Below, in pieces: positions 23,118 through 34,800 of a DNA stretch of 64,000 nucleotides. Position 1 is the stretch's first letter; each line of letters starts with the position of its first letter. Both the position numbers and the translations under genes were made by a program. Source of the DNA: Euryodendron excelsum (taxonomy: Eukaryota; Streptophyta; Magnoliopsida; Ericales; Pentaphylacaceae); NCBI GenBank assembly GCA_033060915.1, contig CM065377.1, positions 54,356,183 to 54,420,182 on the forward strand, written 5' to 3'. The notes under the pieces were generated by a model. That model was not told where the DNA came from, made no database searches, and saw only the letters and a list, made by a program, of their open reading frames with translations.

Positions 23118-26100
23118 TGTCGCGCCCCGGTTACGTGTAGGGAAGATATCCTAAGATCATCACCCTACCCTGCCCTTTCGGTACCTAAATATCTAATCAC
23201 TCTTGGTTTACTTACTAGAATAACCGGTTATCATTGTCCACTTAATATCCACTTTAGAATTTTGAAAACGGGGTTTAGTCATCACTTTTCGGATGGATGA
23301 TGCATGATGCAAGTTTTTGAAAGAAGTTTGAAAATAATGGGGGTTTTGAAAGAGTTTGGAAGAGAAACTTTGAATTGATTGAAATTTTGAAAAAGGGATT
23401 GGATTTGAAATAAAAGTTGTGACCACACCATTTTAGGTTACCTACGTATCTCATTTGGCAAGAATCAGGTCATTTGTAGTTTGGGTAAGAGCTCGATGGA
23501 GAATAGGCACATTAGGGCCTTCGGAAGGTTTGGAGACACTTTGGGGTCTTTGAAAAAATTTAAGACAGTTTGAGGTCTTTGGAAAAGTTTAAGACATTTG
23601 GAAGTCTTTGGAAGTTGAAAACACTTTATGGTCTTGGAAGTTGAAGACTCTTTGTGGTCTTGGAAGTTGAAGACTCTTTGTGGTCGTGGAAGTTTTGACT
23701 TGAAATAGGATGGTGGTATTTTTTGAAAATGTTTTTGGATCAACTTAAGGGAGTTTTGGAAAAATGCTTTGGCATGACTCAAGAAAACTTGAAAGTGTTT
23801 TTGAGGTCTTGTTTTGAAACCTTAGAGACATGACTTTAAATTGTTTGGATGAATTAATTTTTTGAAAATAGTTTTTGGAAATGGCTGAGGGTTTGGAATC
23901 CTAACATGGACAACCTTAGTGGTTATTCTTAATTTATCCTTTGTCCTTGGAATCCCTAACCATGAGAGAGCTAGGGACACCTTAGGTCTATGACCTTTTG
24001 AAAACATTTTTGGAAACGCCTTGAAGATGGAGAGTAAGAACATTCGAAAAGTTTATGGAGTTGGTTTTTTGGAATCAAGAAAGTAGGAAGTTTTGGAAAA
24101 ATGGGTTGTGAGGATCGTTTAAAATTGAGTGATTCATTTAAAAAAGGGTTCAAGAGTTGGAACCTTAAAGTATACTAACCTAGGTTGGGTTAGCTTATGG
24201 TTAAGGATGACCTAAGGTTCACTAACTTGGGTTAGGTTAACCTAGGATCAAGGTGACTTAAGGTTAGCTAACTAGGGTTAAGTTAACATAAGGTGAATAA
24301 ACTAGGGTAAAGTTAACATAGGGTCGGATAACTAGGGTCAAGTTAACCTAGGGTTGGTTGGGAAAATGATTTTGAAAGTTGGTCTAATGCACTTTTGGAA
24401 AGAGTTTTGAACAACAAAACATATTATGCAATGGACTTTGGTGGACAACCCTTTTGAAGATCATTTCCATGAAAATTTTGACTCTAGCCAAGAGTATGGT
24501 TTATATGGTTGGTGATTGGAGACCATTCCAAGGAAGCTTTCCTCATGACCATTATAACATTTATCTTGACAAGAGTGGGGGTTTCAAAAATCAACATAAT
24601 GATGACAATTTTTGAAAAATTATTTTTTATGCAAAGATAAAGATAATGCATTTTTGAAAATCATCTTTTGAGAAGGATTTTGAAAACCATTTTTCAAAGG
24701 AAACATTCCATCAAGAGAGGGTTCATATGGCCAGCAAAAGGGAGACCACTCAAGAGAGGGTTCCATGGGGCCATTCCAACCACTATACTTGAAAGAATGG
24801 AAATCTTGAAAATTAGAGAAATGGAAAGCAACATTTATGCAAGTTAAAATGCAATGATGCCAAAATGAGAGTTAGGGGTTTAGTAGGGGTTTTTCTAAGC
24901 TTCAAGGAGCCAACTCTTGGAACAATTTTTTAAAGAAATATAGAGCTTGGAAATGACATGGAGTTTTAAGAGAAATATAAGCATCATAGAACATGACAAC
25001 AAGCATAAAATGTAGCCAAGCATGCAAAACATGATCAAATTAGTAATATGCAAAGGGTCATGATCACATACAAGACTTTTAGGCTACACCACACAAACAA
25101 AAGGCTCCTAAGCCAAACCATCTTAAAGTAGGCTAGTCAGAGATCCCCCTACACGGTGGCTCTCACTTGCTTTCCTCTAGGCATGATCTAAGAGCCCTCT
25201 TGGCTCAAGCATGCAAGAAAGGAGGGTTGAAGATGGGGATTAAAATAGAGAATAGCCTAAGTAAGAGAGGAGGGAGAAGAGAAGAGTGGGGGAAAACACA
25301 AATGTAAAAGGGATACCACCTTTTGCCTTCAACACACTTGTAGTCTTCCAAGGATGCTTTGATTGGAGCTTGAATGACTTCAAGAAAGCTTAAAGGGCTG
25401 GTAGGGACTGTTTGATGGTGTATAAGGCTTTATATGTGAAGTATATAGGCTTGGGGATGCTAGAATCTAAGCTAAGTGTTGGAGGGATGAAGTGTGTATA
25501 GAGATTCGCAGTTCTGGAGTGACTTCAGCAGAGCTTCGCATTAGAAATCGGAGTTTGAATATGCAAAGGGGGCTCTGGTATTTACAAGCATTCTGGAACA
25601 GGCCTGGCGCATGTAGGACATGCGCAGGTACTGTTCCATTGCAAGAATGAGACGTGGCACCCTGTGTACTAGTTGAATCTCGACTGTTGATCGAAAGTTA
25701 GTCAATCTGATCAAAATTTGAGCGCATGTAGCATACACTACATTACCGGGAAGGTTCGTCCAAACTTTATTTCGATAATTGAGTCGATCTGGAAGGTTTT
25801 AGGGGAATCGGTCGCACTTGGGATCTTCTCCTAGGGCTTCCGATGAACTTTCATATTTTTGAAAAGTTTGAATTGCATTTGGAAGCATGGGATACCATCT
25901 CGAAAAATGTGCATAAAAGGACACTTTTACGAAGCATCTGTGATACGCTTTGAGGGTGTTCGAAAGTGGCTATTTTCGTTTCGTGTTATTGAGGCTTTCG
26001 AGAAGTGATCCTTTCGATCGGACCGTACTGATGGAAAGTACTCTAGAAATACTTTCGGGAATTCTCAAATTTATGCATTTCTCAGGTCGTTTGACGGTGC

Positions 26101-27362
26101 GTTTCAATAAGGGAATTGGAAAAAAAGTCAACCTTGGCAAAGCATCTGCGAGACGCTCCAAGGGTTATCAAAAGTAACTGGGCTTGAGCCATACGATGAA
26201 GGGCTTTGAGAAGTGATCTATCCAATCAAACCGTATCGATGGAAAGATCTATGAGCGAGCTTTTGAGAATTCCCTGATTTACGCATTTCTCAAGTCAGTT
26301 GACGGTGTGTTATAACCAGGGAATCTAGATGAAAGACAATTTAAGCGAAGCATCTACGAGACGCTCTAGGGAACTTTTATCGAGTCATGTGAGTTTAGTG
26401 TCGTAAGGCCCTCCTCGGGTTAAACAAGGGTGTATGGTGAAACCCTTTGCTCGGAATCTCAGGACCAGTGCTGTCTCGGGGCATATTTGGATTGTTAGGG
26501 GCAAAACGATCATTTTGACCGGGATACGCTGGAAATGGTTAGGAATGGTTTAGTGTGTTGTGTCAAGTGTTTAGGGTTGTTCAGGGATGGTTTTGGGAGA
26601 GTCTTTTACCGTTCGGCGGGGTTTGTGCAATGTTGAGGTGTTTAGGGGCAAGACGGTCATTTTAACTGGAGTAGGCCGGAATAGAACCGGATTTGGACCA
26701 AATGGCGTGCGGGGGACACCTAATGGTTTAACAACACTTTGGAAGGATTGACTTATCATTTTAAGGGGTTTTGAACTATCCCAAAACGTGCCTGGAGGCC
26801 CAAGGGGCGAGTTGGGCCATTTTTCACCGAGTCGGGCTAGTAGACGCGGTGTTAACCTAGGTGTTAGTTCTCAAGACCGCCCGGTCTTGGAAAACTACCT
26901 ATGCGGTATTGGTCTCTAAGAATGCCCGGTCTTAGAGAACTGCCTATAGGGGTGGTGTTAGTTCTTGAGAACGCCTAGTCCTAGAAAGCTACCTGAATTG
27001 GTGGTATTGGTCTTTGAGAATGCCCGGTCTCAGAGAACTACTAAATGACGGACATTCAACGTTGGCGGTCTAGTAGGCGCCAGAAGTGAACCGTCTGAAA
27101 CTTGATGAGGTGTTGGTCCCCAAGATTGCCCGATTCCAGGAAGCTACCTCGATGGCGTTGGTTTCCAAGACTGCCTGGTTAAGAAAACTGCCTGGAATAA
27201 CGGTGCTTATGGCTTCAGCGGGTACATGTGGACCCGTCAAGCAACCAGTTGGCTGGATTATAGGTTGAAAGGCTCATCTTGAACCTGCATGTGTTGTGAT
27301 GTTGGAAAACTTAGCCCGGTCGGGCCGGAGATTGCCGAGCGGGCAAAAATGGGGTGCTTACA
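23118..27362 (-). mobile_element. 3' LTR of element B, with internal deletion
   Basis: The ends are TGTCGCGCC and GGGGTGCTTACA on the + strand. Against the 4,701-bp 5' LTR this copy is 4,245 bp. It lacks about 355 bp just inside the TGTCGCGCC end (equivalent to about 42772-43127), where GGTT occurs on both sides of the breakpoint. It also has fewer copies of a ~29-bp tandem unit near 24290-24360. Its TATA box equivalent reads TGTAAATA (25579-25586), a one-base change. Confidence 0.9.
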
Positions 27363-27380
27363 ACTACCCATCTTTTTCTG
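27363..27380 (-). other. Polypurine tract of element B
   Basis: On the - strand CAGAAAAAGATGGGTAGT lies directly before the 3' LTR start TGTAAGCACC. A purine-rich run in this place primes plus-strand DNA synthesis in LTR retrotransposons. Not perfectly pure, so moderate confidence. Confidence 0.55.
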
Positions 27381-27986
27381 TCTTTGCTTGCCGAAGGCAA
27401 AAAAATAATAAAGTAAGAATTCCTTTTTGGTCGTGAGGCGATCGGAGGGACGATGTGCAGGTGAGTTTGAAATGCTCTGGGGACCCTTTGTGGGTCGCCG
27501 GTTTGGGAGGTTTTAGAATTCGGAAAGTTCTGCATCCCTGTTGGGAATCGGTTTGCCAGTTTGACACAGTTTGGTTCAGAACACCTGATTCTCACAAGCA
27601 AATGTTGAAAGCTTGACATTCGGCTTTTGAAAACCTCGGTACCAAATTCAGACCTCGGGAAGTTTGAAATTGATTTTGGCAGGAAGCTAATCCGTCGGGC
27701 GCATGTGCTACATACGCATTTAGTGATTTAAGCCTTGGGCATTTAATACATGCGCCAGTTGGATTTTTGTGCTGGTGCGTCTACTACATGCGTCGGCCCG
27801 TGGCCATTTAAACAGAGCAGGTAGCGTTTTTCAGTGCATATTTTCTAAGTTTGAAAGCGGTTTAAGGATTAGCTCGAAGGATTTTCGAGGGGTTTTGATC
27901 AAGTATCACTAGAGAAGTGCTGTAGGACGTTGGGCACGTGCCGGTTACTACCATTGTCGTCGAATTCTCGCTGGAGAATTTCAAAG
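27363..27986 (+). promoter_or_regulatory. Presumed promoter and first exon of the antisense PMD gene
   Basis: The part at 27698-27794 holds three GCGCATGT/ACATGCGC-type palindromic motifs (27698-27718, 27747-27758, 27774-27794). An ATTTAAA at 27806-27812 could serve as a TATA-like box. A first non-coding exon would follow and end at TTTCAAAG|GTTAGT (27986/27987), a good plant 5' splice site. The same arrangement of palindromes followed by a TATA box is seen in the element's own LTR. Confidence 0.45.
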
Positions 27987-29600
27987 GTTAGTTTTTTTTT
28001 TTTTTTGAAAATTTGTCAATTTTGATACATGTGTCTCCGTTTTTTGCAAATGATCAGTGTAAACCTATACTTTGAGACGTTTAGAACGCAATGGTCCGAT
28101 TGTTTTCTTGATTAGGTGGAGATTCGAGTGTCTTTTGGGTGGTTTTACATGTTTTGTGAAAGTGGGTTTCTGCAGAACTCAAAAAATCGCCTCTACAGGC
28201 TTGGGCATTGACTGTTTGGGTGTGATTTTTACACTGAGAACCCTAGGAAAATGTAGAGAACAAACGTATGAAGTTTCGTAATTTTCTGAAAAATTTTAAA
28301 TTTTTAAATTTTTAAAAATTATGAAAAATTGAGAAAAATTAGAAAATGGATCCAATTGAAGGTTTAAAAATCATAGAACATTTTTAGAAAATTATGGTGA
28401 CACTCTCGAACGTTCTGGGAATTTTGTCCTAAAAATTATGTTTGAGGACAAGACGCGTGTCGTGGGGGCGCTTTGATTGATGTGGTGAAAAGTCTGAGAT
28501 TGTTCTAGGCTATGTTTGCGACTCGTGGAATTTCAGGATAGCAACTTTTTAAGGTGAAACTCTGTCAAAATTTCTAAAAATTTTAACACTAAGCTTTAAA
28601 ACCTTTCAGTAAAGCAAATCATTTTGAGAAAGGGGCATTTGATAGAGAAAGCCCAGAGAAACCGCAACTTTAGAGAAATTTTTTGGAAGTGGGATTTTTG
28701 AAGGAGAAAAACCCCAGGAAACCGATTTTTAGAAAACTTGTGGAACAGGGCTTTTGAAGGTGAAAGCCCGAGAAACCGTTAAAAATGTTGAACCAGGGCT
28801 TTTGAAGGAGAAAGCCCGAAAAACTGGTCTAGACTTTTGGAACCAAACTTTTTGAGGAAAAAACTTGAAAACCCTTAGAAGACTTTTGAACTAGGGTTTT
28901 TGAAGGAGAAAACCCAAAAAACCGGTTTTGAAATTTTGCAACCAAACTTTTTGAGGAAAAAGCTTGAAAATTGTTAGAGAATTTTTGAACCAGAGTTTTT
29001 GAAGAAGAAAACCCGAAAAACCAGTTTTGAAATTTTGAAACCAAACTGAGAAAACCCGAAAAATAAGTGTTAAAATTTTGAAACCAAACTTTTTGAGGAA
29101 AAAGCTTGAAAACCCTTATAAAATTTTTTAACCAGGTTTTTTTTTTTTTTTTTGGAGGAGAAAACCTGAAAAACCGGTTTTTGAAATTTTGAAACCAAAC
29201 TTTTTGAGAAAAAAGCTTGAAAACTCTTAGAAAATTTTGAAATAGGGCTTTTGAAGGAAAAAGCCCAGGAAACCAAAATTTAGGAAATTCGTTGAAAATT
29301 TTGCGGTGAAACTTTTTGCAGGAAAAGCTTTCAAAAATCGTTGAAAACCTTGCACAGTGATGGATGGGGCCCTAACCCTTCCATTTTTTCTTTTCTCTTT
29401 CTTGCTTCTTCTTCTTCTTCTTTTTTTTTTTTTTTTCTCTCCTTGTTTTTTTTCTTTTTTCTTCTTTTTTTTTTTCTTTTCCTTTTTCTTTCCTCCTTTT
29501 CTTCGATATTTTTTTTTATGTATATACATTGATGCACTTATCTTTGCGCTTATCACATATGGTGACTAATTGATTCTTTTGAATGTTGTCATTCTTTCAG
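27987..29600 (+). other. Predicted first intron of the PMD gene, with tandem repeats
   Basis: The intron is bounded by GTTAGT and a pyrimidine tract ending ATTCTTTCAG, directly before the ATG at 29602. Its interior (28610-29345) is a degenerate tandem array. A long T/C-rich run (29376-29518) precedes the 3' splice site. On the - strand, relative to the retroelement, this is untranslated DNA. Frames read from it (Phe/Lys-rich repeats) are low-complexity shadows. Confidence 0.55.
28610..29345. repeat. ~98-bp degenerate tandem array in the intron
   Basis: Repeated words are CCAAACTTTTTGAGGAAAAA, TTTTTGAAGGAGAAAACCC and AAACCGGTTTTGAAATTTTG, in a fixed order every ~98 bp, with shorter ~65-bp forms at the left. 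One copy is internally deleted near 29040-29060. Confidence 0.8.
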
Positions 29601-29829
29601 GATGTCGGAGGCCGGAGGTGACAGTCCGGACAGGAGGCGCCACGGAAAGGTGCTGCGGATAAAGCTCGATGTAAGCACCCTATTTTTGACCGTTCGGCAG
29701 TCTACGCTCCATCCAGATTTGTACCCAAGTCAATATGGACGTATTCCAATTAAAATCAACTCTTTAAGTCCAATCCCGTCTATCCATTGCTTCGCTGGCC
29801 CACCAAGCCCAAATAGAGGCAAAACGACC

Positions 29830-30420
29830 AAAATGCCCTTAGGGGCATTGTCCTTTCCAATTCCAATTCCAATTCCAATTCCTCTCTCGAGATAGTTGAT
29901 TCCTTGAGATGGTAAATCTATTCTATCAGGCACGTCTTTCCGAAGACAGTAAGTCCCCTTTCCAATTCTTCTCTCGAGACAGTTGATTCCTCGAGACGGT
30001 AAATCTATTCCAAATTAGGCACGTCTTTTCGAAGATGGTAAGTCCCCTTTCCAATTCCAATTCCAATTCCAATTCCTCTCTCGAGGCAGTTGATTCCTCG
30101 AGACGGTAAATCTATTCCAAATCAGGCACATCTTTCTGAAGACGGTAAGTCCCCTTTCCAATTCCAATTCCAATCCCTCTCTCGAGACAGTTGATTCCTC
30201 GAGATGGTAAATTTATTCTAAATCAGGCACGTCTTTCTGAAGATGGTAAGTCCCTTTTCCAATTCGAATTCCAATCTCTCTCTCGAGACAGTTGATTCCT
30301 CGAGACGGTAAATCTATTCCAAATCAGGCACATCTTTCCGAAGACGGTAAGTCCCCTTTCCAATTCCAATCCCTCTTTCGAGACAGTTGATTCTTCAAGA
30401 CGGCAATTCGACATGTTTTT
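29830..30420. repeat. ~93-105-bp tandem array in nested LTR
   Basis: Units contain GACGGTAAGTCCCCTTTCCA, a variable (TTCCAA)n run, CTCTCTCGAGACAGTTGATT and CCTCGAGACGGTAAATCTAT. Five to six copies. It is the counterpart of the array at 22290-22710 on the opposite strand. Confidence 0.8.
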
Positions 30421-31795
30421 TGAAGAAAATCTCTTCGGAACGGTAAGTCCCTTTAAACCTATCAACTGGGACGAGAACCCAAGTCCCCTAGATGGTAGAA
30501 TGGTCCACCGTTGGCGCCCGCTAGCCCGCCAATGCAGAAATGTCCGTTTAGGCACGCTTTTTGAGAAAGTTGACTTCTCAGGCGCTAAGTTCCTTTAGCA
30601 GCTTCCCGAGATCAGGCAATCTCGGGAATGATCGCAAACCGTCAGAGTAGCGAAAATACTCACAAACATCACAACCGTTAGAGTAGCAGAAATACTCACA
30701 AGCAGGTCGATATAGGGAATTGTCAATAAACCCCCGTATCACGCGATTGCCGTCAGAGTGGCAGAAACACTCAAAACCCAGGTCAACACCGGTGCCTACT
30801 AGCCCACTTCGGTGAAAAATGACTAAACTGCCCCTAGGGCCATTTTTGGCACATTTCTCGAGATAATACCTAAGTCTTCAGAATGATAAGTCCACCCTTT
30901 CAAGATTGTCTTAAAAGCAATCCGGCATGATTAGGTGCCTTCTAGTCAGTTTCAGGCCAATTCCGAGACTTTCCGGTCAAGATGACCATTTTGCCCCTAG
31001 GCATCTGAACGCGCTAGAAACCACACCGGCTCTAGGTATCAATCCAATAATATCCTGAGATTGTATCTTATAGTATTCTCAACCTTCCTTTACCTTTCCG
31101 GATCATTCCGAGTCAGTTCCGGCAAACCCAGTACAAAATGATCGTTTTGCCCCTGGTGGGCTGGTCGCCTTTTCCAATCACACAGGCTCCGGGTATCAAA
31201 CCGGTAACTTCCTAAAATTGCTTCTTATAGTATTCTCAACATTCCTTTACCTTTCTAGACCATTCCGAGTCAGTTCCGGCAAACTCGGTGCAAAATGACC
31301 GTTTTGCCCCTCGTGGGCCGGTCACCTTTTCTGACCACACCGGCTCTGGGTATCAAACCGGCAACCTTTGGGAACATTCTGAATAATGTTTCTAAATTTT
31401 TAGTCTTTTTTCAGGACATTCCGGGTCCATCCCAGTAGCTTCCCGATTCAGTTGATCGTTTTGCCCCTAAAGGCCCGGTCAACCCTTCCAACACATCCTA
31501 TCCTCATTTTTTAAGCCAAATACCTCTAGGACACTGTTTTAAGTGTTTCTGCTCTTTTCTAGCCTTCCAGGTCATTCCCAGCCTCTTCAAATCATTCCCA
31601 GACTTTTCGGAGTCACTCCTAGTGAAGTCAGGCTAAAAATTGCATGGTAGTCACTAGTATAGGCACCCAAATCTTCTCAAGATACGTTGCTTGCCGACCT
31701 TAAAACTTTCCTAACTGGTTGGCGCTACTACTAGTGGCGCCAAGAGCATTTTTGGCCTGGCGCCACTACAACAGGCGCCAGGTCTATCCCATGTC

Positions 31796-31803
31796 TATAA
31801 ATA
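31796..31803 (+). promoter_or_regulatory. LTR TATA box (nested solo LTR)
   Basis: TATAAATA is followed by TAGAGCCTCC, as in the other family A copies. GGCGCC palindromes lie directly upstream. It implies U3 is about 2.1 kb and R-U5 about 3.4 kb. Being on the + strand inside the PMD gene, it could in principle drive sense transcription of the downstream PMD exons. Confidence 0.65.
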
Positions 31804-34800
31804 TAGAGCCTCCTTTAGCGTGAAAAAGGTCCGCAAACTCAGTTTAAAAACCATACTTTTTGATATAAAGAGCTCGTAGCTTCTCTAAACCCTAGTCTCC
31901 TTAGGTTTTCCAAACCCTAGCCTCCTATACACTCACATACACTTCTATACACTCATACACTAGCCTCCAAAGCCTCCTTTGAAGACTTGAAGTGCTGCAA
32001 ATTAAAACCTTGAAGATTGAAGACAAACTCTTGAAGATTGAAAACAAAGATCAAGACGAAAACCGAAGAAAGGCAAGGCGTGCAAAGCCAAGTAAAATAA
32101 ACGAGACAAGGTAGGCTTTCGTTTTACATTTCTGCACATCCCCCCTCTCTCTTCTCTCTCCTAACCCACTTGGGTTTTCTCTATTTTAATCCCCATCTTC
32201 TTCCCCCCTTTCTTTGCATGCTTGAAATAAGGAGATTCCCGGTCCATGTGTAAGATTAGGCTATTGGAGGGTCACCGTGTCGGGGGCTTTCTTTTAGACT
32301 AACCGGAAACCACGTGGGTTCAGCCCCCTTGACTATGTGGTGAAACCTTAGCCTTGTATGTTCACGACCCCAATTTGCATTGTGCATATCATTATCTTGC
32401 ATTCTTCCAAAAACTGTTTTCAAACTCGTTTTCAAAACTTGCATTAAACTTGTCTTCAAAATTGCATCAAAATCTTCTTTTCTAAAAACTTATTTTCAAA
32501 ATCATAACTCTAGGGTGATTCTAGCCTTTCCATAGCTAGGGTTGCTTTAGGAAAGTGTTACATTTAAAATAACCAACATGATCCATATTTTCAACTCCTT
32601 GTTGTTTTCAAAACCACTTTCTTAAAGTGGTTTTAACCTTCTTATGGTTAGAGTCACTTTAGGAAAGTGAAATACTTTATATCTTCCAAAAAACTCTCTT
32701 TTCAAAAGTCTCTCTTTCTAAAACCCTCGTTTTCAACATACTTTCCTTAAACTCTTCTTTTGAAAATTGTTTTCTAAAAACTGCCTGCAAAAATCTTCTT
32801 TTTTTTTTCAAAACTCCTTTCCAAAACACTCTCCTCAAAATCCACTTTCTAAAAACGCTCCCTAAATCTCTTTCCTAAAACAACTCTCTCCAACAATCTC
32901 CTTTCAAAAATCTTTCTAAAAACTCTCTTTTCAAAAACTTCCTTCTAAAAACTCCTCTCTAGGATTTTCTTTTCAAAAACTCATTTCCAAAATGCACTTT
33001 CCAAAAACTCTTTTTTTAGAGTCCAAGTTAAACCTTAGAGCCCACAATTTGGAAACCCTAGTTTTCTTTCCAAAACCATGGTTTTCAAACTTGCCTTAAA
33101 ACCTATTTTCTACGTCAAAACTATAGTCTTTCAAATCTAGGGTTTCTAAAACTTCCCTTTCTAAATTCTTGTCAAATTCAATCTTCCCTTTAGGAAACCA
33201 AATCCCATCTTCCCTTTTAGGAAACCAAATCTCATCTTCCTTTTAGGAAACCAAATCCAATCTTCTCGTTTAGGAAACTAGATCCAATCCTCCGTTTTTT
33301 TAGAAATAAAATCAAACCTTCTTTTTTTTAGAAACAAAATTCAATCCCTTGTTTTAGGAAATAGGAATCTCAATCCTTCCAAATCCAAATCTTTCCTAAT
33401 TCAAATCCTTCTTAATCTTCTACTTTCCTAAATCTTAAGTTTCCAAAACTTGAACATAAAAATCTTTTTTAAATTTTAAAACTCAAACTTCCATATCTTT
33501 CCTACTTCAACCCTTTCTTAATTCTACCCCTTTTCAAATCTTAACTTCCCAAATCTAGGTTTTCGAATCTTTCTTAAATTCAAACATTTCCTAATATCAA
33601 GATTTTTTAAAACTCAAACTCTAAAACTTTCTAAATTTCAAATCTTTTCAAATTCAAAGCTTTCTAAATTCAAAACATTCTTAAGTTAAATTTTTCTAAA
33701 CTTAAATCTTTCTAAATTCTAAACTTTCCTAAAACTTCAAATCTTTCCTAATCTAAAACTTTCTAAACTCAAAACTTTCTTATTTTCAAAACCTTTCCTA
33801 TTTCAAAACCTTTCTTAAAATGAGACTTTCTTAATTCAAAACTTTCCTATGTTGAAACTTTCTTAATTCAAAACTTTCCTATTTTGAAAACTTTCCTAAG
33901 TCAAAACCTTCCTAAGATGAAACCTTCCTAATTCCAAAACTTTCCTAAAACGAAACCTTCCTAAAATGACATTTTCATAATTTGAAACTTCTCTAATTCA
34001 AACCCTTTCTAATTCGAATCTTTTCTAAATCTTCCAAGTCCAACGTTTGAGTCAAATCTTTTCTAAAACTCTTCCAAGTCAAGTCAAATCTTCCTTAAAC
34101 CTCAAGTCTTTCCTAAATCCTATCTTTCCTAAGTCTAGGTTTCTTAAACCTCCATCTTTCCAAAACAAGTCTAAATCTTTCTTCCAAGTTCTATTTTTCC
34201 AAATCAAAATCCAACCTTTTCAATTTCAAAATTCTAAATTCCAATCTTCAATCTTCTATTTTAGGTTCAAATCAAATCTATTTTTCAATCAAAATCTCTT
34301 TCTTTCAATCTAACCTTCTATTTTTTATCGGACTCTTGTCCGAACTACGACTGATCTGATTCCTCCAAAATGATACGTAGGCAACCCCATGGGTGCAGTC
34401 ACCACATTTTTCAAGTTTCTAATTTCACAACATTTTTCAAATTTCTATTTCTACAACTTCTTTCCAATCTCCAATATTACAATTTTTTTCAAGTTTCCAA
34501 TTCCATGATCTATTTCTATTTTCAATCTTCAATTTCAATTTCCAAAACCTTTTTTCCAAATTCAAACTTCTATCGCTTTCATTTCAAATCAAATCAAATT
34601 CTTTTCAAATTTATTTCCAAATCAAGTCTCTTTTCTTGCACTTGCATATCATGCATCATGTTAGTTTTTTTTCAAATATTGTGTTTCAAAGTGGATAGGA
34701 TTGAACATTAGTTAGTTGAAGACTCTTATAGGTGAATCTAAGGTAAATAGATATATAGGTACCGTAAGGGCGGGGTAGGGTGATGGCTTAGTGCGTCTTT

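Noticed and set aside
28829..29276. Repeated-peptide frames on the - strand (FSSKSLV, KFQN)
   Set aside because: They are shadows of the ~98-bp intron tandem array, not a repeat protein.
29227..29569. Lys/Glu-rich or Phe/Ser-rich frames
   Set aside because: They come from the pyrimidine tract before the 3' splice site of the PMD gene.
34047..34711. Ser/Phe/Gln-rich frames
   Set aside because: They fall in the pyrimidine-rich degenerate array of the nested LTR, which is present in inverse form in other LTRs without a conserved frame.
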